Counted from the first letter of the stretch, positions 12,033 through 24,725 are shown. The stretch: DNA of 64,000 bases from Apodospora peruviana (GCA_033439685.1 JAUEDM010000005.1:1736001-1800000); one strand, 5' to 3'. Notes: a model not told the origin generated them from the letters alone. Numbers and translations: made by a program.

Positions 12033-12863
12033 CTTTGTTGGAAGGCCATAAGAATGCGAATTCAACGTATTCTCGCGTACGCCATGATTCTAAAGCACGG
12101 CGGCGTGCAGTCCGTCGTAAGATACGATAGGGCATCCATAGAGGCCGTGTAGGACGAGTTCTCGCCCGAAATGCCTCTAGCCTGTGACGGTCGGTGCGGT
12201 TGAGCCTTGATTGAATGGATTGCGACCGTCAACGATATATAACCCATTCGAATTCCAAAGGTTAGCACCATTGGCATTTTGGCATCCTTTTGCGATTGAG
12301 GGGGGGTGGGTGTAATGGTTTGGGTCATTGCACTGGCTCGTCACAAACACTAATATACTAAACACAACCCTGACATTCATTCTACTTAAACGTGTATTTT
12401 AAGCTCACTAGGGGTATACTAGCTTTGCTATCAAAGCATCAGGGTTTCTATTAGAGGCATCACAATAAAACAAATACCTACAAAATATGAGGCGGACACA
12501 ACGGCTATTTCTTGTACAAATACGAGCTTTTCAAAGTATTCGCAATAAGGTTTTAAATCCCAGTAGAGGTGTATGGCGCTACAGTCTGGTAAGGCCACCT
12601 CTACTTCCCTGAAAAGCTTGGGCTATGCCACCTGCTCTCAGCCAACCCGCCAACTTGCCAGCTCTTCACCAGATCAGCGAGCCACATCGCAGGGGTGTCA
12701 GAAGAAAACACAAATCGGCAGAGAGAAACCGATATATGTATATTACGAATCACTACAAGTTATGTATGCCCCATGCGTATCTTGCCTCCCCTGAATCCGT
12801 TGCCATGGGAACACCAGCCCCTGAACCCCCAAATAGTACCCAAGACCAAACGTAAAAAACCGG
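12033..12863. other. Intergenic DNA downstream of the GH47 gene
   Basis: This is moderately AT-rich sequence with no supported gene. It would hold the GH47 3' UTR, since GH47 reads right to left and its stop is at 12864. Confidence 0.45.
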
Positions 12864-14720
12864 TCAGGCTTCTGTATCCCTCCTGATGCGTCTACTCTTC
12901 CGCTCATGTCCAGCGGCTATTTTCACAGGATGTGCCTCGGTGTTGAAGACAAACTCGTTGTTGTGGTCGACTTTGAACTGCCACGGCGATTCCTAAATAA
13001 TGTATGTCAGTATCCGCTTTCGTGATGACCGAAAGAAAAATTGAGTTTGCCAGTATATACTCACCTCAGCATGAATCATATAACTGTACTTCAACACCTC
13101 CGCAAACCAGAAACTCTCTTGGAAATTTGTGAAGCCGCCGCCATCCGGCGCGTTGACGTTTCTAATGCTCGAGTACCCGCTACCGACAGCACAGGTGCGA
13201 TTGATAGCCACGAAGGCTTCCCATGCCCACCCCTGGTACTTCGTATCTCCCGTAGCGCGGTATGCGTAGTAGAGACTCTCAATAACTTCAGGGCGAAGCA
13301 CATAACCAGTGTTATTAATCCAGAACCCTGACGTGTTATAAAAGGTGGTCTGGTTTGCTGGAGGAGGCGGATTATTGGTGGCATTCAGCGGTGTATTTAA
13401 GTCTTGCCATCGGAACACCTCAGGCCCAATTCCCGTGACTGTCTGAGAATATGTCTCGTAGCAAGAATCAACTAGCTTCAGACCGAAATCGACGTAACGC
13501 GGCTCGTTAAGGGTGATGCCACCAAGTATGAAGTTGCCGCCGTTAAAACAAGCCACTGTTTTGGGGTAAAAGGTAAGTTTTTCATTCTTTAGAGAGCGGC
13601 CCTCCCCTTTTATGGGGAGGAGAGAGGTAAACAGCAAACTCACAATGTTCCGAGACAAAATCTAGCGTCCTGTTTTGCCACATAGCCAAAAAAGTCAAGT
13701 CGGGTCGACTTGTCGGGTGTGACACAAGATACTTGATGGTCGAGTCCGCAGCGGTGACCCAGCGCTCCTTGTATTCAACAAATCGCACCGGATCATACAA
13801 ATACATCTTGATGAGATACTCGTAAAAACTGTCATCACTTCCTCCCCAACCTCCTTCACCATCAAGGAACATGCCATTGGAGATATTCACGTTTGTGCCG
13901 AGTAAGCCCGGAAATGGTTCCCCTATGGACGGACGGGGATGCAAGAGATAATCCTCGCCCTTTTGCGCCAACAGTCCGTAGGTCTCGTCGCCCGTCAGAT
14001 CGCTCAGCCGAGTCCACTCGAGGACTAATGTACCGATCGTAGCGATCCCATTGTCTGTCGAACCGGTTGTCCGCGGCGGAAGGAACCGGAGACTGTTATC
14101 CGGGACGCCTGAGGGTGTGGCAAACGCGACCTTGAGATTGTCCGCCAAGTGTTTGGCCTGGGCTAAAATCGCCGTCCAGTTGCCTGACGGTCCATAACTT
14201 CCGGAAAGCGGCCCTGTTAGTAGGTCGTACGCCGATAGGAGACCACCGAGGTACCGGATGGTGGTCTCAAACAATGACACCTCAGTCGTCGTATTGTCAA
14301 AGTTAATATTGGGTATGAAGTCCAGGATCTCAGCTACAACCTGATCGTCACCCATCACCAGAGCTGTGCTGAGTGCGTCAACAGCACTGGCACCCCACCC
14401 GTTTCTGACAAGATATGTGAGTTTGCGTGACAAGGAAATTTCGGAAAACAGAACACGACACACCTATCATCAGACCACGTATTCGTGACCGGTCTTAATG
14501 AGTCGTGCGGGAAGGCATATTCATAGTACCCTCTCCAGGAAATGTCAAAGGCGTCCCTTACGGCACCGGCGCGCTCCGGATTGGCACGGTATGACTTTGG
14601 CGTTTGCGCGCGCGGTCGTGGTTGCAACGGTCCTGGTAGCACATGCCTCTTCCCAAGACCGGCTTCACACTCCAGGACCAGAATTGCAAAAAGCGAGAAT
14701 ACTTTCACGGGGTGTACCAT
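12864..14720 (-). CDS. Glycoside hydrolase family 47 alpha-1,2-mannosidase, secretory
   Basis: Proposed exons (minus): 14720-14464, 14404-13644, 13555-13065, 12992-12864, joining in frame to 545 aa. GH47 enzymes trim alpha-1,2-mannose from N-glycans with inversion, using Ca2+, in the secretory pathway or outside the cell. An N-terminal signal peptide is visible (VFSLFAILVLECEA). Family landmarks in order are AFDISWRGYYEYAFPHDSLR and NGWGASAVDALSTALVMG (about residues 57-105), GGSDDSFYEYLIKMYL, HLACFNGG (about 340), LRPEVIESLYYAYRATGD, an ESFWFAEVLKYSYMI segment, and the FNTEAHP end that supplies the Ca2+-binding Thr. The join that restores HLACFNGG supports intron 2. The tail ends in a short basic stretch. 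Several N-glycosylation sequons are present. Being secreted rather than membrane-anchored suggests an extracellular or vacuolar role. Confidence 0.92.
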
Positions 14721-17109
14721 ACTGGGCTTGTGTATGCTGGATCTTCGTCGTCAAGGCTGAAAACTCTCTCACCAGGTGCAGAGGGAGCGGGAGTTGGGAG
14801 GCAAGAGGAATAATGCGACTGTGCGGTGTGTCCGAGGAGACAGCCGAGAAAAAGACTGTGACAAGACGCGAGCAGGAATATGCCCCTGAAGAGAGGGGAG
14901 GGTAAGAGGAATAAAGATGCGTCAAGGACCAAATGAAGAAGGGGCCCTCACCAACACACACAAAGAGTGGAAGCAAAGCGAGACGGAGTGTATGTGAGGT
15001 GACGAAATTATATAAAGAGCCTGGGAGACAGCTAATAGCAGTACCAAATATCAATACGTCCTTTGCAAGCCATGTGCAATATGGGAGAGGGGATCCAGAA
15101 TCATGGGAATTAAAGACGCTGGAGCGAAAAAGAGATTCCCCGGTAAAGAAGGAACAATCCCACCCTTCTTCGCACTCATTCGGCAAGTGCAGGTCATTCG
15201 GTCGGATCTATATCCCAACGACGGAAAGTGATACAGGGATGGGATTGCATGTCATGTCATTCATTCCCATGCTCTCTCCCTACCACCTACTAGACTGGTA
15301 CAGTGGTGTAGTGATGAATGATTGCATGCAAGCATGTGGTCTTGGGAAAGAGCACAGCATCGGGCGGGTTCCGCATCCCAGCCATGATCCGCGGCACACT
15401 CGCATGAGATGGTTGGATGGGATGAATCACGGACGTGGATACTAGTACGTATATGTGTTGCCCTGACACTTGCGCAGGGGAGAAGAGCTAGAGAGGTGAG
15501 GATGATGGTACCTGACTTGGAAGAATCTGAGATGGAAAGGGACGAATGTCATTGGATAAATGTAAGGAGACTGGAGATAAGAATAAGCTTGCTCTCCGCA
15601 CTTCGGGAAGAAATGCCTGTAAGATGGAAGCCACCGTCTGCCGCGAGAGGCTCAACCCAACGGCTCGTTGGGGAAGCGGTGAATGTGGTCGTACAGCGGT
15701 GTGATTGGACGGATTCCCAAGTGACCTGCCTAATGGAGCAGATATGTTGTGAGATCAGAAAGCACAACGTCGTGTCGTGCGTTGCAAGAGAGAACAGAGA
15801 TCCCCCGTTGCAACGCCGTATAAGTCTTCTGACCGACCGTAAAACCGCAGGTGCAGAAAAGTCCGGGGATGGTGGTTGAGGTCATAAGGTTTTTCTTGTC
15901 TTTTAATTCCCGTCGGCACTTGGTAATCGTCCTTGGTACTGTGCCGGACGGCTCGGGGAAATCGAGCCGGCTCGATCACGGCCCCGCGGAACCCAACGAT
16001 CGATATGGGACCCACGAGACTTGATCGCTTGACAGAAACCCGACGAAATGACCGGCTGACTTCTGTATTAGCATGGTCAAGGATAATTCTCGAAGAAAAA
16101 AAAAAAGACGAAAGAGAGAAAAGTTGGACGGCAAAGAACCCAAACGTGAGGTATGAAGTTTCCTAGGGAATAATCTCCGCCGCTATGTGATATGCATAAA
16201 CCAAAAATATCGAAGAGGATAAACTCCGCACCAGCACCTTGCTGGCGGTTAAGTTATAAAAGACCTCGTGTGAGAGATAAATATCAGTCAGCCAATACCG
16301 AGAGATAAGAAACACAGAGACAGAAACAACCCGCGGCAAAGATCCGAGATCACTTGTAGGTAACACGGTTGGGCAGTGGCGCCGGCAGAGCGCTTGCGGC
16401 ACATGCGCGTTCACAGACCTTTGATGTCCTATTCCGTAGTAACAGACGCGGACGAGGGAGCACAGAATTGGTGTTCGTGTAACTAAACCGCACGCACGCA
16501 ACGGCGCGCGCTCCCCAGCCGTGCCGCCGTCGCACCGTCTGGTGCATGGGGCAGGTTGGGCTCCAGAGCTCTCATGGGGTGTGGATTGTCTTGGTGTCAT
16601 GGCCCCTCTTTCTTTTTCATCTGCAGAGCTTCTAGGGTTCCAGGACTTGTTCTCTCAAAAGTCTCCCATCGAATCCACACCGCTAACCATCTTCTTCCGC
16701 TGAACAGTTATACCGAGACACATCAGACTCCCTGCAGCTCACCGTCGGGGAAAATATCGTGAACCCTACCAGGTACTTATGGACACAACAAACGGGGCTG
16801 GCTCCCTGGTAGGTAGGTACCACATGGCCCGTGTATAGTCGTTCGCATGATATCGCTGTAGAGAACCGCCCGTACGTACCCTCATTGTTGACTGCAACAC
16901 ACAAAAGCAAACTAATCGACTCCGTAGACACACACGCAGAGAGAACTTGTCAGGAATCACTGCAGGCCCTCTCGTTGTACCGTCGGGCGGAAAAGAATTG
17001 ATCAGCAGACATATGCTCAGAGCTGCGTATATTCACACATGCCGTTCAAACGGTACGGATAATGGTCCGCGAACAAAACACGCCATTAGCCTGAACCAAC
17101 GTGGTCGCC
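14721..17109. other. Intergenic: GH47 promoter side and Rad10 3' side
   Basis: 2.4 kb without a supported gene. The frame at 15409-15879 (+) has no domain and an amino-acid mix typical of chance frames. The left part should hold the GH47 promoter. No repeat of note was seen. Confidence 0.5.
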
Positions 17110-18324
17110 TCATCCCTTCTCTCTGAGCCTCACCAAAGCCGCAGCTATACCATCACTGAGTCCCTCGCTAGAAGCTCCAGAACCGGAAGCAGTGGCAGGC
17201 TTGGCAACCGCAGGTTGTTCCTCCTGCTGCCGCTGTTGCTGCCGCTGTCGGTTCAAGTCCACCATAGCAGCAGCAATCAACTCCGCCTCCTCCGTTTCCT
17301 CGTCATCGAGATCCGGAGGCGGCTGATCCCGTCTCAATACTCCTCCAAATCCGGTACCTCGGGAACCAGCTCCCGCCGCCACCGGCGTCGGCCCCCCGGC
17401 TCCCCTACCGGTATCTCTCGCAGAAGAAGAAACCGCAGTAGCAGCCGCCTTCCGCTTCCCAGCCTTTTTGACCCGAAACGGCTGCTCGACAGCCTTGCAC
17501 CACGCCTTCACCTTCTTCTCGCCCCACCCGCCGATGACCGAGATCTGCTCCGGGTCCGCATTGACGGCATTCCTCAGACTGCCAAACGTGCTGACCAGCG
17601 CGACCGCGTCCGCTTTATTCACACTCCTCGGGACCGTAACAAACTCGACCAGCTTTTCCGCATATCCGGTCGCCTGTACGCCCTTTATTGCCGCAAAGTT
17701 GGCGTGCTCGTACGACTTGTACAACTCTAAATATCTGGCAGCTTCCGCGGCGGACCAACACAGAATCACGGTAAAATTGTTGACCAGCGAGGTCTTGGCC
17801 AGTTCCCTCAAAGAATCTTCGTGGTTGGGGATGTCGACCATCGTTAGTAGTATTCTAAGGTTGTATTTGCCCTGCAGGTTGCGGATGCGCGTGTAGATGT
17901 ACTCTGGGTGCAGGCGGTGGTATTTTAACGACAAGAAGAGCGCGCAGGTGGTGAGGCCCAGCCCGTAGTCGGCGGGTATGTCGCTGTACTCCCAGGGCAT
18001 GGACTTGAGGGATGCTAGGACCGGGTTACCCTTTTGGCGCGGGGAGACGAGGATGGACGACCCCGATGAGCGGGTTGGTAAGGCCTGCGGGGTGGGTTGG
18101 ACGATTTTTGGTTGTTGCTGGCCTCCTGTGGGCGGTGGTGCTCTGTCAAGTCTTTGGGGGGTCGGTTGTTGGAACTTTGGTGGTTGCTGAAACCGAGGTT
18201 GTCGTGAACTTGAACTCGAAGGACCGTCGCCGCCAGCACGCCGGTTGGTTGCCGCACGCGACTCGGCTGCGGAAGCTTCCAGCGCGGCTATGAAGTCTGG
18301 GTCATCGCCAAAATCATCATCCAT
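17110..18324 (-). CDS. rad10: Rad10/ERCC1/Swi10 nucleotide-excision-repair endonuclease subunit
   Basis: Intronless, 404 aa. ERCC1-type proteins pair with XPF/Rad1 to cut 5' of bulky DNA lesions and to process crosslinks and non-homologous flaps. The central nuclease-like domain starts at NPVLASLKSMPWEYSDI (about residue 99) and includes YGLGLTTCALFLSLKYH, HPEYIYTRI, VDIPNHEDSLRELAK and the VILCWSAAEAARYLE strand-helix. A tandem helix-hairpin-helix region follows (about 225-300: VNKADAVALVSTFGSL ... VIGGWGEKKVKAWCKAV). The central domain lacks the XPF catalytic ERKxxxD motif, as expected for the non-catalytic partner. The first 95 residues are Pro/Gln/Ser-rich and disordered, and a Gln-rich acidic tail extends beyond the HhH domain. 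The start MDDDFGDDPDFIAAL is a natural-looking N-terminus. Confidence 0.95.
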   Translation of the reverse strand: MDDDFGDDPDFIAALEASAAESRAATNRRAGGDGPSSSSSRQPRFQQPPKFQQPTPQRLDRAPPPTGGQQQPKIVQPTPQALPTRSSGSSILVSPRQKGNPVLASLKSMPWEYSDIPADYGLGLTTCALFLSLKYHRLHPEYIYTRIRNLQGKYNLRILLTMVDIPNHEDSLRELAKTSLVNNFTVILCWSAAEAARYLELYKSYEHANFAAIKGVQATGYAEKLVEFVTVPRSVNKADAVALVSTFGSLRNAVNADPEQISVIGGWGEKKVKAWCKAVEQPFRVKKAGKRKAAATAVSSSARDTGRGAGGPTPVAAGAGSRGTGFGGVLRRDQPPPDLDDEETEEAELIAAAMVDLNRQRQQQRQQEEQPAVAKPATASGSGASSEGLSDGIAAALVRLREKG

Positions 18325-19064
18325 ATTGCTTTGTGTGTTTGAGATGAGTGTGTATGAGATGCGTCAACTTCGACGTTCAGAAAGGACGAGGTGGTGAAGT
18401 CGTTTTATGTCGTGATTGAACGGGCCAAGAGGCTTTTGAGATCAGTGGTTGAGTGATCGCGCCTGGGAAGTTAGAAGTTGGAGTGCCAAGTGTTGAAGCC
18501 GCTGCCGGGCCGGAGGCTCGAGTGGCACGGACCATGTCGATCGGCGACAGTTGTTTACCAGGCAGAGATGCTACAGTGGTGAAGCACTGGACGGCTTGAA
18601 CATGAAGGAATACATACCTACCTTACGATCGAGAACAAAAAAGAAAAGCATATATATATCAGACTTCAATAAGCACAATTTTAGGATATAATTGTCACAG
18701 ATGGATGAATGGCTTCAGGGTCTCTCAGATTCTATATGCAGCTCCCTCGTGATAACCATCTCATCCACATCTCACCAATCCCCCCCGAACCACGATCAAT
18801 GAGAATAATGAACTCGAAAAACCCGACCGGCCCTAGTATATTCAAGAAGTGAACGAATACACAGAAGTAAACATAAAATCAAATGCATGTTCATTGCTTT
18901 CCAATCCGTATAGACCCAACCCTAATGATCCCAAACCAAATCATGCCCGTTTCATTCATAAAGACAAATCAAATGCTCCTGGTATCAATCATAACCCATC
19001 CCTCCCCGCTAGCCAAATACGCCAGGGTATCTTCTTTTCTCAACCACCTTTCTTCCTAACGAAA
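18325..19064. other. Rad10 promoter region and flank
   Basis: 740 bases with no supported gene, between the rad10 start and the stop of the next minus-strand gene. The AT-rich part near 18640-18700 (a short TATATATAT run) lies upstream of rad10. No clear element was identified. Confidence 0.45.
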
Positions 19065-20291
19065 TCAATCCAACTCCTCCATCCCCAGGTCTTCGGCACC
19101 ATAATCGCTCTCGCTCGTCCTCCCATCACTAATCAGCGCATCGTGAATCGTATACAGTGCCCGCAGCCACATATCAAACATCATCTCCAGCGGCCTCAGC
19201 TCCTCCTGGATCCCCATCCCCACCAACTGGTCCCGCAGCCGCTCGTACGCCTCAATCATCACCCACACCTGTAACGCCGAAGTAGTCTCGGGCAAACTCC
19301 GGTTCGGCTGCGCGCTCTTTAGACCGGACGCCAGATCTCTCGTCAGCAGGTCCAAACATATCTGCAGACTCAGATTCCCCGGAACAGGCGACTGGCTGCG
19401 AAAGCGCTGCTCCAAATGCGGCGACATCGGCTCCGGTGAGAACGAGACGGGCTTGAAGTAGACGGTTTCCTCCTCAAAGGCAACCAGCGTGCCGTCGTCG
19501 GATGTCGTGGGTGAGCCGCTAGGTATTTCAGGTGGCTGGTGGTTCGGTATTATTTGGGCTGGGATCGCCGCGGTGGCGGTGCCTTCTGAGCTATGTCGTG
19601 GCCGCCGTGCGTTTTCGTCCTCCTCCTCCAGCAGCAACCCATCGGGGCCATGCCGTGAAGGCGGGGGCTCCGAGTGTGTGTCGTTCAGCATCGAGTTGCG
19701 CGACTCCAGCAGGGCCCGGTACTGCTCGGCGATGACCTCGGCACTCAGTCTCTTCTCTGGCGAAGCCAAGGCGTTACCCGGCCGCGGGATGTCCTCCAGC
19801 TGGTAGATAGAAAAGATAGGCGTCTTCGCGCGTCGTCGTATCATTTTTCTTGGTGTTGAGGATACGGCTGGAGTATCTTGACGAGGTTTCGCATCATTGA
19901 TGGCGAGGTGGGACAGTTCGGGAATTATTTTAATAGGAGCTTCAGGGGAACTTGTACGCTGCGGGAGCGAGGAGTCCGGCGGCGTGGCGGTACTACTGGA
20001 GAAACATCCAGTCTCCCGAAGGAGGTACTCTGACCACTTGGAATCGCTCAGATCAGGAGTCAGCGACGGCAGACACGGTTGTGGTGCTGCGATCGCCCGT
20101 TTGTTGGCGGTGTCGGATTTATTGTCCGACGATGCCTCATTATTAGACGCGTCCTCTGACCCGGGCCGCCTGGTGGGACCGTTGCTGCGCTGCCTCGTGA
20201 CACTCTTCTGGAGCTTCCTCCTCAGTCGGGGGACCTGGGCCTTGGCTGGCATGTGGAGGACGGCCAATGAGAGGTCTCTTGTCCGTTCCAT
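19065..20291 (-). CDS. Hypothetical fungal protein, disordered N-half and helical C-half
   Basis: Intronless open frame of 408 aa; I do not recognise a named family. An internal Met at codon 14 (position 20252), opening MPAKAQVPRLRRKLQKS, may be the true start. Residues up to about 290 are Ser/Pro/Glu-rich with a basic N-terminus, an RKMIRRRAKTP patch followed by PIFSIYQLEDIPRP, and an acidic LLLEEEDEN stretch. The last 100 residues (LSLQICLDLLTRDLASGLK ... LQVWVMIEAYERLRDQL ... MMFDMWLRALYTIHDAL) are strongly helical and look like the conserved domain. Length, codon regularity and composition support a real gene. A nuclear or regulatory role is only a guess from the composition. Confidence 0.75.
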   Translation of the reverse strand: MERTRDLSLAVLHMPAKAQVPRLRRKLQKSVTRQRSNGPTRRPGSEDASNNEASSDNKSDTANKRAIAAPQPCLPSLTPDLSDSKWSEYLLRETGCFSSSTATPPDSSLPQRTSSPEAPIKIIPELSHLAINDAKPRQDTPAVSSTPRKMIRRRAKTPIFSIYQLEDIPRPGNALASPEKRLSAEVIAEQYRALLESRNSMLNDTHSEPPPSRHGPDGLLLEEEDENARRPRHSSEGTATAAIPAQIIPNHQPPEIPSGSPTTSDDGTLVAFEEETVYFKPVSFSPEPMSPHLEQRFRSQSPVPGNLSLQICLDLLTRDLASGLKSAQPNRSLPETTSALQVWVMIEAYERLRDQLVGMGIQEELRPLEMMFDMWLRALYTIHDALISDGRTSESDYGAEDLGMEELD

Positions 20292-22623
20292 TGTTTACGC
20301 CGTTTATAAACTGAAATGCCAATTTAGGCAGCTGGGATGGTAAGGTGTAGAGAGACAATATAGCGCGGAGATGAAGTGGCAGACTGCAGGGCGGATGAAG
20401 GCAGAGGCTCAATCTAGAGCTTATAACCAGGCGAGCGGGAGGGTTTGAAAGATATGACGTTGAAAGCAATACCCAATACCCAAACATCTCTGGGGCCCCA
20501 TTGGGAGAGGCCTAGTTGTATGTATTCAAGTCTGAGTGGGCTTGATGACGCTCAACCAGAGCCAGAGCTAGAAAGCAGGATTTATTCTCAGGGCTGGTTG
20601 GGGGCGCCTGCAGGTACTTCACTGCAGCACTCAGCACCCCTCTCCAACCCCTCCTCCCAATGAGTTCTGTCACGGGAAGTTTCCGTTCCCTTGGCACGTG
20701 TACGTGTACGTGGAGACGCTGCGCATGAGCAGAAACAAGTGCAAAAGGGATGGTCGTCAAGAGCGGCCCAATTGGCTTCCACTAGTCCTGCGTGCCATAC
20801 GAGATCTTCGTGATGGCGGATTACTCGCAGTACGCAAGTCACCTCTTGGGGCTAGAACTCTAGCGATGTCCGCATGTCCGCTGGGCGCATTGGGTGGCTG
20901 GCACGGCTGGGATCATAAACATGGCGCAAGCCAAAGGATGTCGACTGATGGTACACGCGGGGAGAGCGGACAGGATGGTTCCGTGGCACTGTGAGGATTG
21001 GAAGCTTCCGCAGTACGGCAACGACTCGACTGCGAGGAGCTGATAAATCTTAACAGTATTTCCCTTCTGAGCATTAAGCATTGCACGGCATGGCTCTTTG
21101 ATGCCCTTTGGGCGGCCGTGCGGATGCGGCTAGGGCTGTTGCTGCACTCACTGCATTTCCGCGACGACGGGACGGGAGAGGAGGAGACTGGGAATGAGGA
21201 GAACCCTTTTGTTCAGAGTAATGGTCTAGGAAATCAGCTCGGTGAAGTGACCGAGGCCTGGCAGTTTGATGTCTGTTGTCAAAGTCGATCGTCGTTCCTA
21301 ATTCTGAGGAGCAGGAGGATTGAAGAAAAAAATGTGAAGAAGAAACGATGTGAGCTGAAGAACCACTGCACCTCAGCCACGGCGGTGTCGCTGTTCTCCT
21401 CGCGCAACCCCGTGGTAGCGGCCAAGACACCACACCGTAGGGTCAATCCCCGCACCTCTCCAAACCCAACCAGCCACGATTTAGCCTTCTAATTTATCTC
21501 AGACTCGCTGTGTCCTTCTCGAAGACTTCCAGCCATTGCAATTCTGCGGCCTCCCGTTCGACAATCCCGCGATGTGCAAGCGACAAATGGCCCCCGAGAT
21601 CCCGAAAGATTCTAGCTTACTCCGTAGACTCGGAGAACTACCTACGGCTACTCTAGTTCGTCCCGATAGCCTGGTCTCGACAAGCCATCTCAACATTGGA
21701 GCCTTCGGGTGTGCGGCCTTATCACAAGCCGAAGCGGTCTGGTTTGAGCTGGCGGACATTTCGGAATACTCTCATCCCAAGATGCAGCGAGTGATTCACG
21801 CGAGAGATTCAGCACGCAGAATCCAACGCTTGACTCTGGGACTTTCACATCTCGTTGGGCAGTTTTCGGGGAGGAGCTGCAGGAACTGCTGACGTGCTCA
21901 CACACCCCTACGTCATATCTGCTAGGTTGGGATTCCGAATGACGGTGATTCGTGGTATCCCTTGGAATCTTGTATCCAACTTGGTGAGATTGAAACAGCT
22001 TTTGCACAATTGGGTTTCGATATTCATTTGACGCTCCATTCCTGGATGCAAAGGCCTACGACCTATCCAGTTCATCTGTGGTGTCTTCGAGTCCTCGGAA
22101 GAAGATGGTGCCCCAGACTCAACACCCCTGCCAAGACACGATGCGATGCCCCGTCCGGGTTACCGAGTATGCGTACGGATAACCCTTTTATCGTGATAAC
22201 ATGTCTAGACACGCCAAGACTGCATTGCAAATGCGATATCCACAATCATTGACAGTGATACACCAAAGCTCTCACCAATCAGAACTCGCCTCTTACACCA
22301 TTCGCGAAGCAATTGACGGCATATCTGCCCGCCGATATCTCTGCTTCTCGCCGAGAGGTGGCTACGAGAGCTCTAACAGTTGTCGATCGCACCATTTGCG
22401 GCTCCGATTGCGGTCCTGGCAATTTCCATATCCCAAGACGACGGATTCTGATGCTATCTTGAAATTAATACCAACACGTAAACTTTTGAAGCAGGAATCA
22501 ACAAAGAGTCCCAATCATGGCCCATCTTAAGACGTGTATAAACATGCGGTTGGCACGCAGGTCAACGATTACGAGAGGGTTTAGTCCTCCTCCATTGACC
22601 CAGCAGTTCGGTACCGACTCAAG
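20292..22623. promoter_or_regulatory. Divergent intergenic region, hypothetical gene (-) and amidase (+)
   Basis: 2.3 kb with no supported gene, presumably holding both promoters. The frames at 20998-21492 (+) and 22201-22530 (+) lack domains. A TATAAA-like word occurs in GTGTATAAACATG near 22537, about 85 bases before the amidase start. Confidence 0.45.
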
Positions 22624-24725
22624 ATGGCTGCGTCTCTCTTCTTCTCTCTAGCCTCCCTATTCGCATTGGTCAAGGCGGTCAGAATTGAGCCCAGCCTGCA
22701 CGCACTGACATGGAAGTACAACAATATCGATTTCTGGGCCCCCGTTCACCTCGAATCCTCAGTCCACTATCTTCAAAGCCCGGCCGGGGAGCTGCCGGCA
22801 TCCTTGAGCCGTCGCGGGGCTCTCAAGTCCGGAGGCTACCTCGGATGCACAGTAGCTACGTTTCCACCTTCCGCAAGCAGCCTATCGGGCGATGTGGTCG
22901 AGAACATTATCGCAAGCTTCGCCCTCGATGATGTGTGGAGCGCCGAGCAGTTCCTAGACTGTCTCTTCATCCAACATAACGCGACTGCTGCTAGTGTACC
23001 AGTCGACCCGTCACTGGCTACCTTCATCACAAAACACCGAGTGTCTACGTTTTTCGTCTCGCCCTCGTTCGATCTGAAGGGATTCGCCTCAACCGCCCGC
23101 GTCTTGACCGTCGTGTCCTCCTGCAATCTGGACAACGGCCCCTATGTGGCTACTCTTCCAACCTGCGATGAGGGAAGCAGCATGGGCATGACACCGGTAT
23201 ACACTCTGCATGCCGACAGTTACGAAGGTGGGAATAATTGCTCTACTTCTCCTCTCTTGAAGTTGACTAAACCTAGTTTCCAGCCTTCATGGAGGGTTCC
23301 ATCCCAGACAGCAAAGTCCCCAACAAGCACCAACAGCTGCACGTCTCCCTCCCGGGTGCCCGTCTTCCTCATATCATCGTACCCTCCCGGCTCGCCTCCA
23401 CCAGACCCGACGCCGGCCCTCTCGCCGGCCTGCGCTTCGCCGTCAAGGACATCTTCCACATCAACGGCCTCAAGACCTCGGGCGGCAGCCGCTCGTACTA
23501 CCAAGCCTTCGGCTACCAGAACTACACGACCGAGACCGTCCAGCTGACCCTCGACGCTGGTGCTCAGCTGGTCGGCAAGACCAAGACCATCGCCTTCGCG
23601 CTCGGCGCCCCGCGAAACGGCATGGAGGTCGACTACCCGGACCCCTGGAGCGCCCGCGGCGACGGCTACCAGAACACGGGCGGCAGCAGCAGCGGCTCCG
23701 GCGCGGCTGTCACGGCGTACGACTGGATCGACTTTGCGATCGGGTCCGACACGGGCGGTAGCGTGCGTTTCCCGGCCCGTTATGGAGGTTTGTACGGATA
23801 CAAACCCAGCCATGCGGTGTTTAACATCACTGGTATTCTGCCTGCCATCACGGAGCAGGACACGCCTGGCTTCCTGGCGCGCTCGCCCGAGATCTTTACT
23901 AGAGTCGGCCGGGCTTGGACGGCCGGTAAACCGCTTGCCCCTGTTTCGGGATTACCGCGAAAGATGCTCCGGTACGCGGACCAGCCGACGAATGTCAGTC
24001 AGCCAGCCGCGGCGGATCTGATTGAAACCTTTTTTGCTGCCATGGCGTCCGCGCTCGACCTTGATCCAGTATCAGCATCCATCAATATGACAGCCGCATT
24101 CCTGTCTGCAAATATCAGTCAAACCAGCCCGCCCGAGACCATGACCGATTTCATGCGCTACGTGTATTCCGACCAGAACTCGGTCCAGTGCTGGGACCAG
24201 ATCGGTTCGCCTCTAGCCGAAGCGTTCAGCCAGATTCCTGGACAGAAAGGCGCGTTTCCTCCCGTCGATCCGCCGGTAAACATCTCGTTCGCTGATGGTC
24301 AGAACGCCACCACGCGCGCCAGGTACCCGGAGTCGCAGCGTCGGAGACAAGTTTTTGGGGAGTGGTTTAATCGGGTGGTGCTGCCGGCGAACCGAGAGAC
24401 GTGCAGCGAGTACATCTTTGCGCACACGTATCACGGTTTGCCGACGACGGTCAAGACGGATCCGGCGACCGCGAGGCTGACGGGGGGTTGGTATGATGGG
24501 GTTTATACGAATTATGCGGGCACGCCCGAGATTGTGGTGCCTGTGGGCCAGGTGCAATACTGGAGCGCGTACACGCAGAGACTGGAGTGGCAGCCTGTGA
24601 CGGTGGCGCTGGGGATGGCGAAGGGGTGTGATTTGTTGTTGTTTGAGTTAGCTGATAGGTTGGCAGAGAAAGGCTTGTTGAGGGAGGTGTTGCCTGGGAT
24701 GGTGGCGTATGCGGTTGAGGAGTAG
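22624..24725 (+). CDS. Amidase-signature family hydrolase with signal peptide
   Basis: Exons 22624-23227 and 23284-24725 join in frame to 681 aa. The acceptor at ...TTCCAG/CCTTC keeps the frame; the earlier CCTAG does not. The Ser-cisSer-Lys triad of amidase-signature enzymes is visible: Lys256 in RFAVKDIFHINGLKTSGG, cis-Ser337 in TGGSSSGSGAA, and nucleophile Ser361 in GSDTGGSVRFPA. These enzymes hydrolyse amides (acylamides, indoleacetamide and others) to acid plus ammonia. The first 200 residues are an N-terminal domain typical of one fungal subgroup, preceded by a hydrophobic signal peptide (SLFFSLASLFALVKA), so the protein probably acts outside the cell or in the vacuole. Substrate is unknown. 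It should not be named GatA, because of the secretion signal and the long N-domain. Confidence 0.9.

Noticed and set aside
15409..15879. 156-codon plus frame between GH47 and rad10
   Set aside because: No start context, domain or splice support; amino-acid mix typical of chance frames.
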